A stretch of 6,451 nt of DNA, from positions 1-6,451 of the forward strand of contig USMP01000080.1 of the NCBI GenBank assembly GCA_900555795.1. Direction: 5' to 3'. Position numbers and translations under genes: made by a program. Under the pieces are notes generated by a model that searched no databases, was not told where the DNA came from, and saw only the letters and a program-made list of their open reading frames with translations. Origin of the DNA: an uncultured Eubacteriales bacterium (GTDB lineage Bacteria > Bacillota > Clostridia > Oscillospirales > Oscillospiraceae). This document shows, in pieces, positions 6,021 through 6,451 of this stretch (position 1 is its first letter; every line of letters starts with the position of its first letter).

Positions 6021-6451
6021 TTGAGAATCAACCCACAGCTGCTGGAAAAGGTGAAGGAGTCCCTGGCCTCGGTTCTGCCGATTACCGCGATCGTATTACT
6101 GCTGAGTATCACCATCGCCCCCCTGACGCCGGGGACGATGGTGCTGTTTTGCTTCGGCGCACTGCTGCTGATTGCAGGCACGGGCATTTTTACCCTGGGG
6201 GTGGATCTGGCCATGACCCCCATGGGAAACGGCATAGGCGTCTATATGAGCAGATTCAGGAGGGGGGCCGTGTCTCTGGCGGCGGCCTTCCTGCTGGGGG
6301 TGCTCATTACCGTGGCGGAGCCGGACCTGCAGGTGCTGGCCACCCAGGTGTCCGCCATTCCAAGCCGGCTGCTGATTTTTACCGTGGCGGCGGGGGTTGG
6401 GCTGTTCCTGGTGGTGGCGCTGCTGCGGGTTTTGCGGAAAATCCCCCTGGG
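6021..6451 (+). CDS. DUF1538 domain integral membrane protein, N-terminal part (cut by window edge)
   Basis: From the TTG at 6021 the frame stays open to the end of the window, 143 residues. It reads LLEKVKESLASVLPITAIVL near the start, then FTLGVDLAMTPMGNGIG (residues 57-73) and LLGVLITVAEPDLQVLATQV (91-110). The VLPIxxIVLLLS start, the FTLGxDLAMxPMG loop and the AEPDLQVLA motif are what I know from DUF1538 proteins, which are multi-helix membrane proteins of unknown function. Four hydrophobic segments are visible near residues 17-35, 38-61, 82-99 and 116-137. From memory, DUF1538 genes often sit next to a P-II-type nitrogen regulator gene; whether one follows here is beyond the window. The TTG start is chosen for its AAAGGAG site at 6006-6012 and because homologues begin close to the LLEKxKES helix. 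The substrate, if it is a transporter, is unknown. Confidence 0.85.
   Translation, partial: MRINPQLLEKVKESLASVLPITAIVLLLSITIAPLTPGTMVLFCFGALLLIAGTGIFTLGVDLAMTPMGNGIGVYMSRFRRGAVSLAAAFLLGVLITVAEPDLQVLATQVSAIPSRLLIFTVAAGVGLFLVVALLRVLRKIPL

Noticed and set aside
1..6451. CRISPR arrays, tRNA or rRNA genes, insertion sequence transposases, phage or defence genes
   Set aside because: I found no regularly spaced repeats, no tRNA cloverleaf, no rRNA segment and no transposase, integrase or defence motif on either strand.

Overview
The window looks like a GC-rich genome of an anaerobic Clostridia bacterium, most likely a gut Oscillospiraceae relative (Flavonifractor/Lawsonibacter/Oscillibacter type). 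This is inferred from the DnaE dialect, a stand-alone flavodiiron protein, the AGGAGG-type ribosome binding sites with frequent TTG starts, and the protein families present. All recognisable genes lie on the + strand.

Left edge (1-436): two unrelated gene pieces are joined back to back. Positions 1-176 encode an internal piece of the DNA polymerase III alpha subunit (DnaE). From 173 the sequence is the C-terminal third of cysteine synthase (CysK), in another frame. The join shares the 4-base word ATCC. It is either a true illegitimate-recombination scar or an assembly/library chimera, and the window alone cannot decide.

Positions 437-3235: after the cysK stop come a complete flavodiiron protein (FprA, O2/NO reductase) and, 34 bases later, a 515-residue PucR-type regulator with a TTG start behind a near-perfect Shine-Dalgarno site. 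Short gaps and the lack of a clear terminator suggest one transcript, cysK-fprA-regulator. That fits a redox or nitrosative stress unit in an anaerobe.

Positions 3236-4310: a new transcription unit with its own TATAAT promoter encodes a complete arylamine N-acetyltransferase with an intact Cys-His-Asp triad. It is followed by two consecutive hairpins, the second a good intrinsic terminator.

Positions 4311-5752: a 12-helix major facilitator superfamily transporter, closed by a very strong terminator (14-bp perfect stem, 4-base loop, T5).

Positions 5753-6020 hold no gene. They contain a 117-base, multiply self-complementary element (5770-5886) bounded by 10-bp perfect inverted repeats, then an AT-rich promoter region. 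From 6021 to the window edge runs the N-terminal part of a DUF1538 membrane protein, again with a TTG start.

The points most worth a second look are the dnaE/cysK junction, the palindromic intergenic element, and the pairing of fprA with an unusually cysteine-rich PucR-type regulator.
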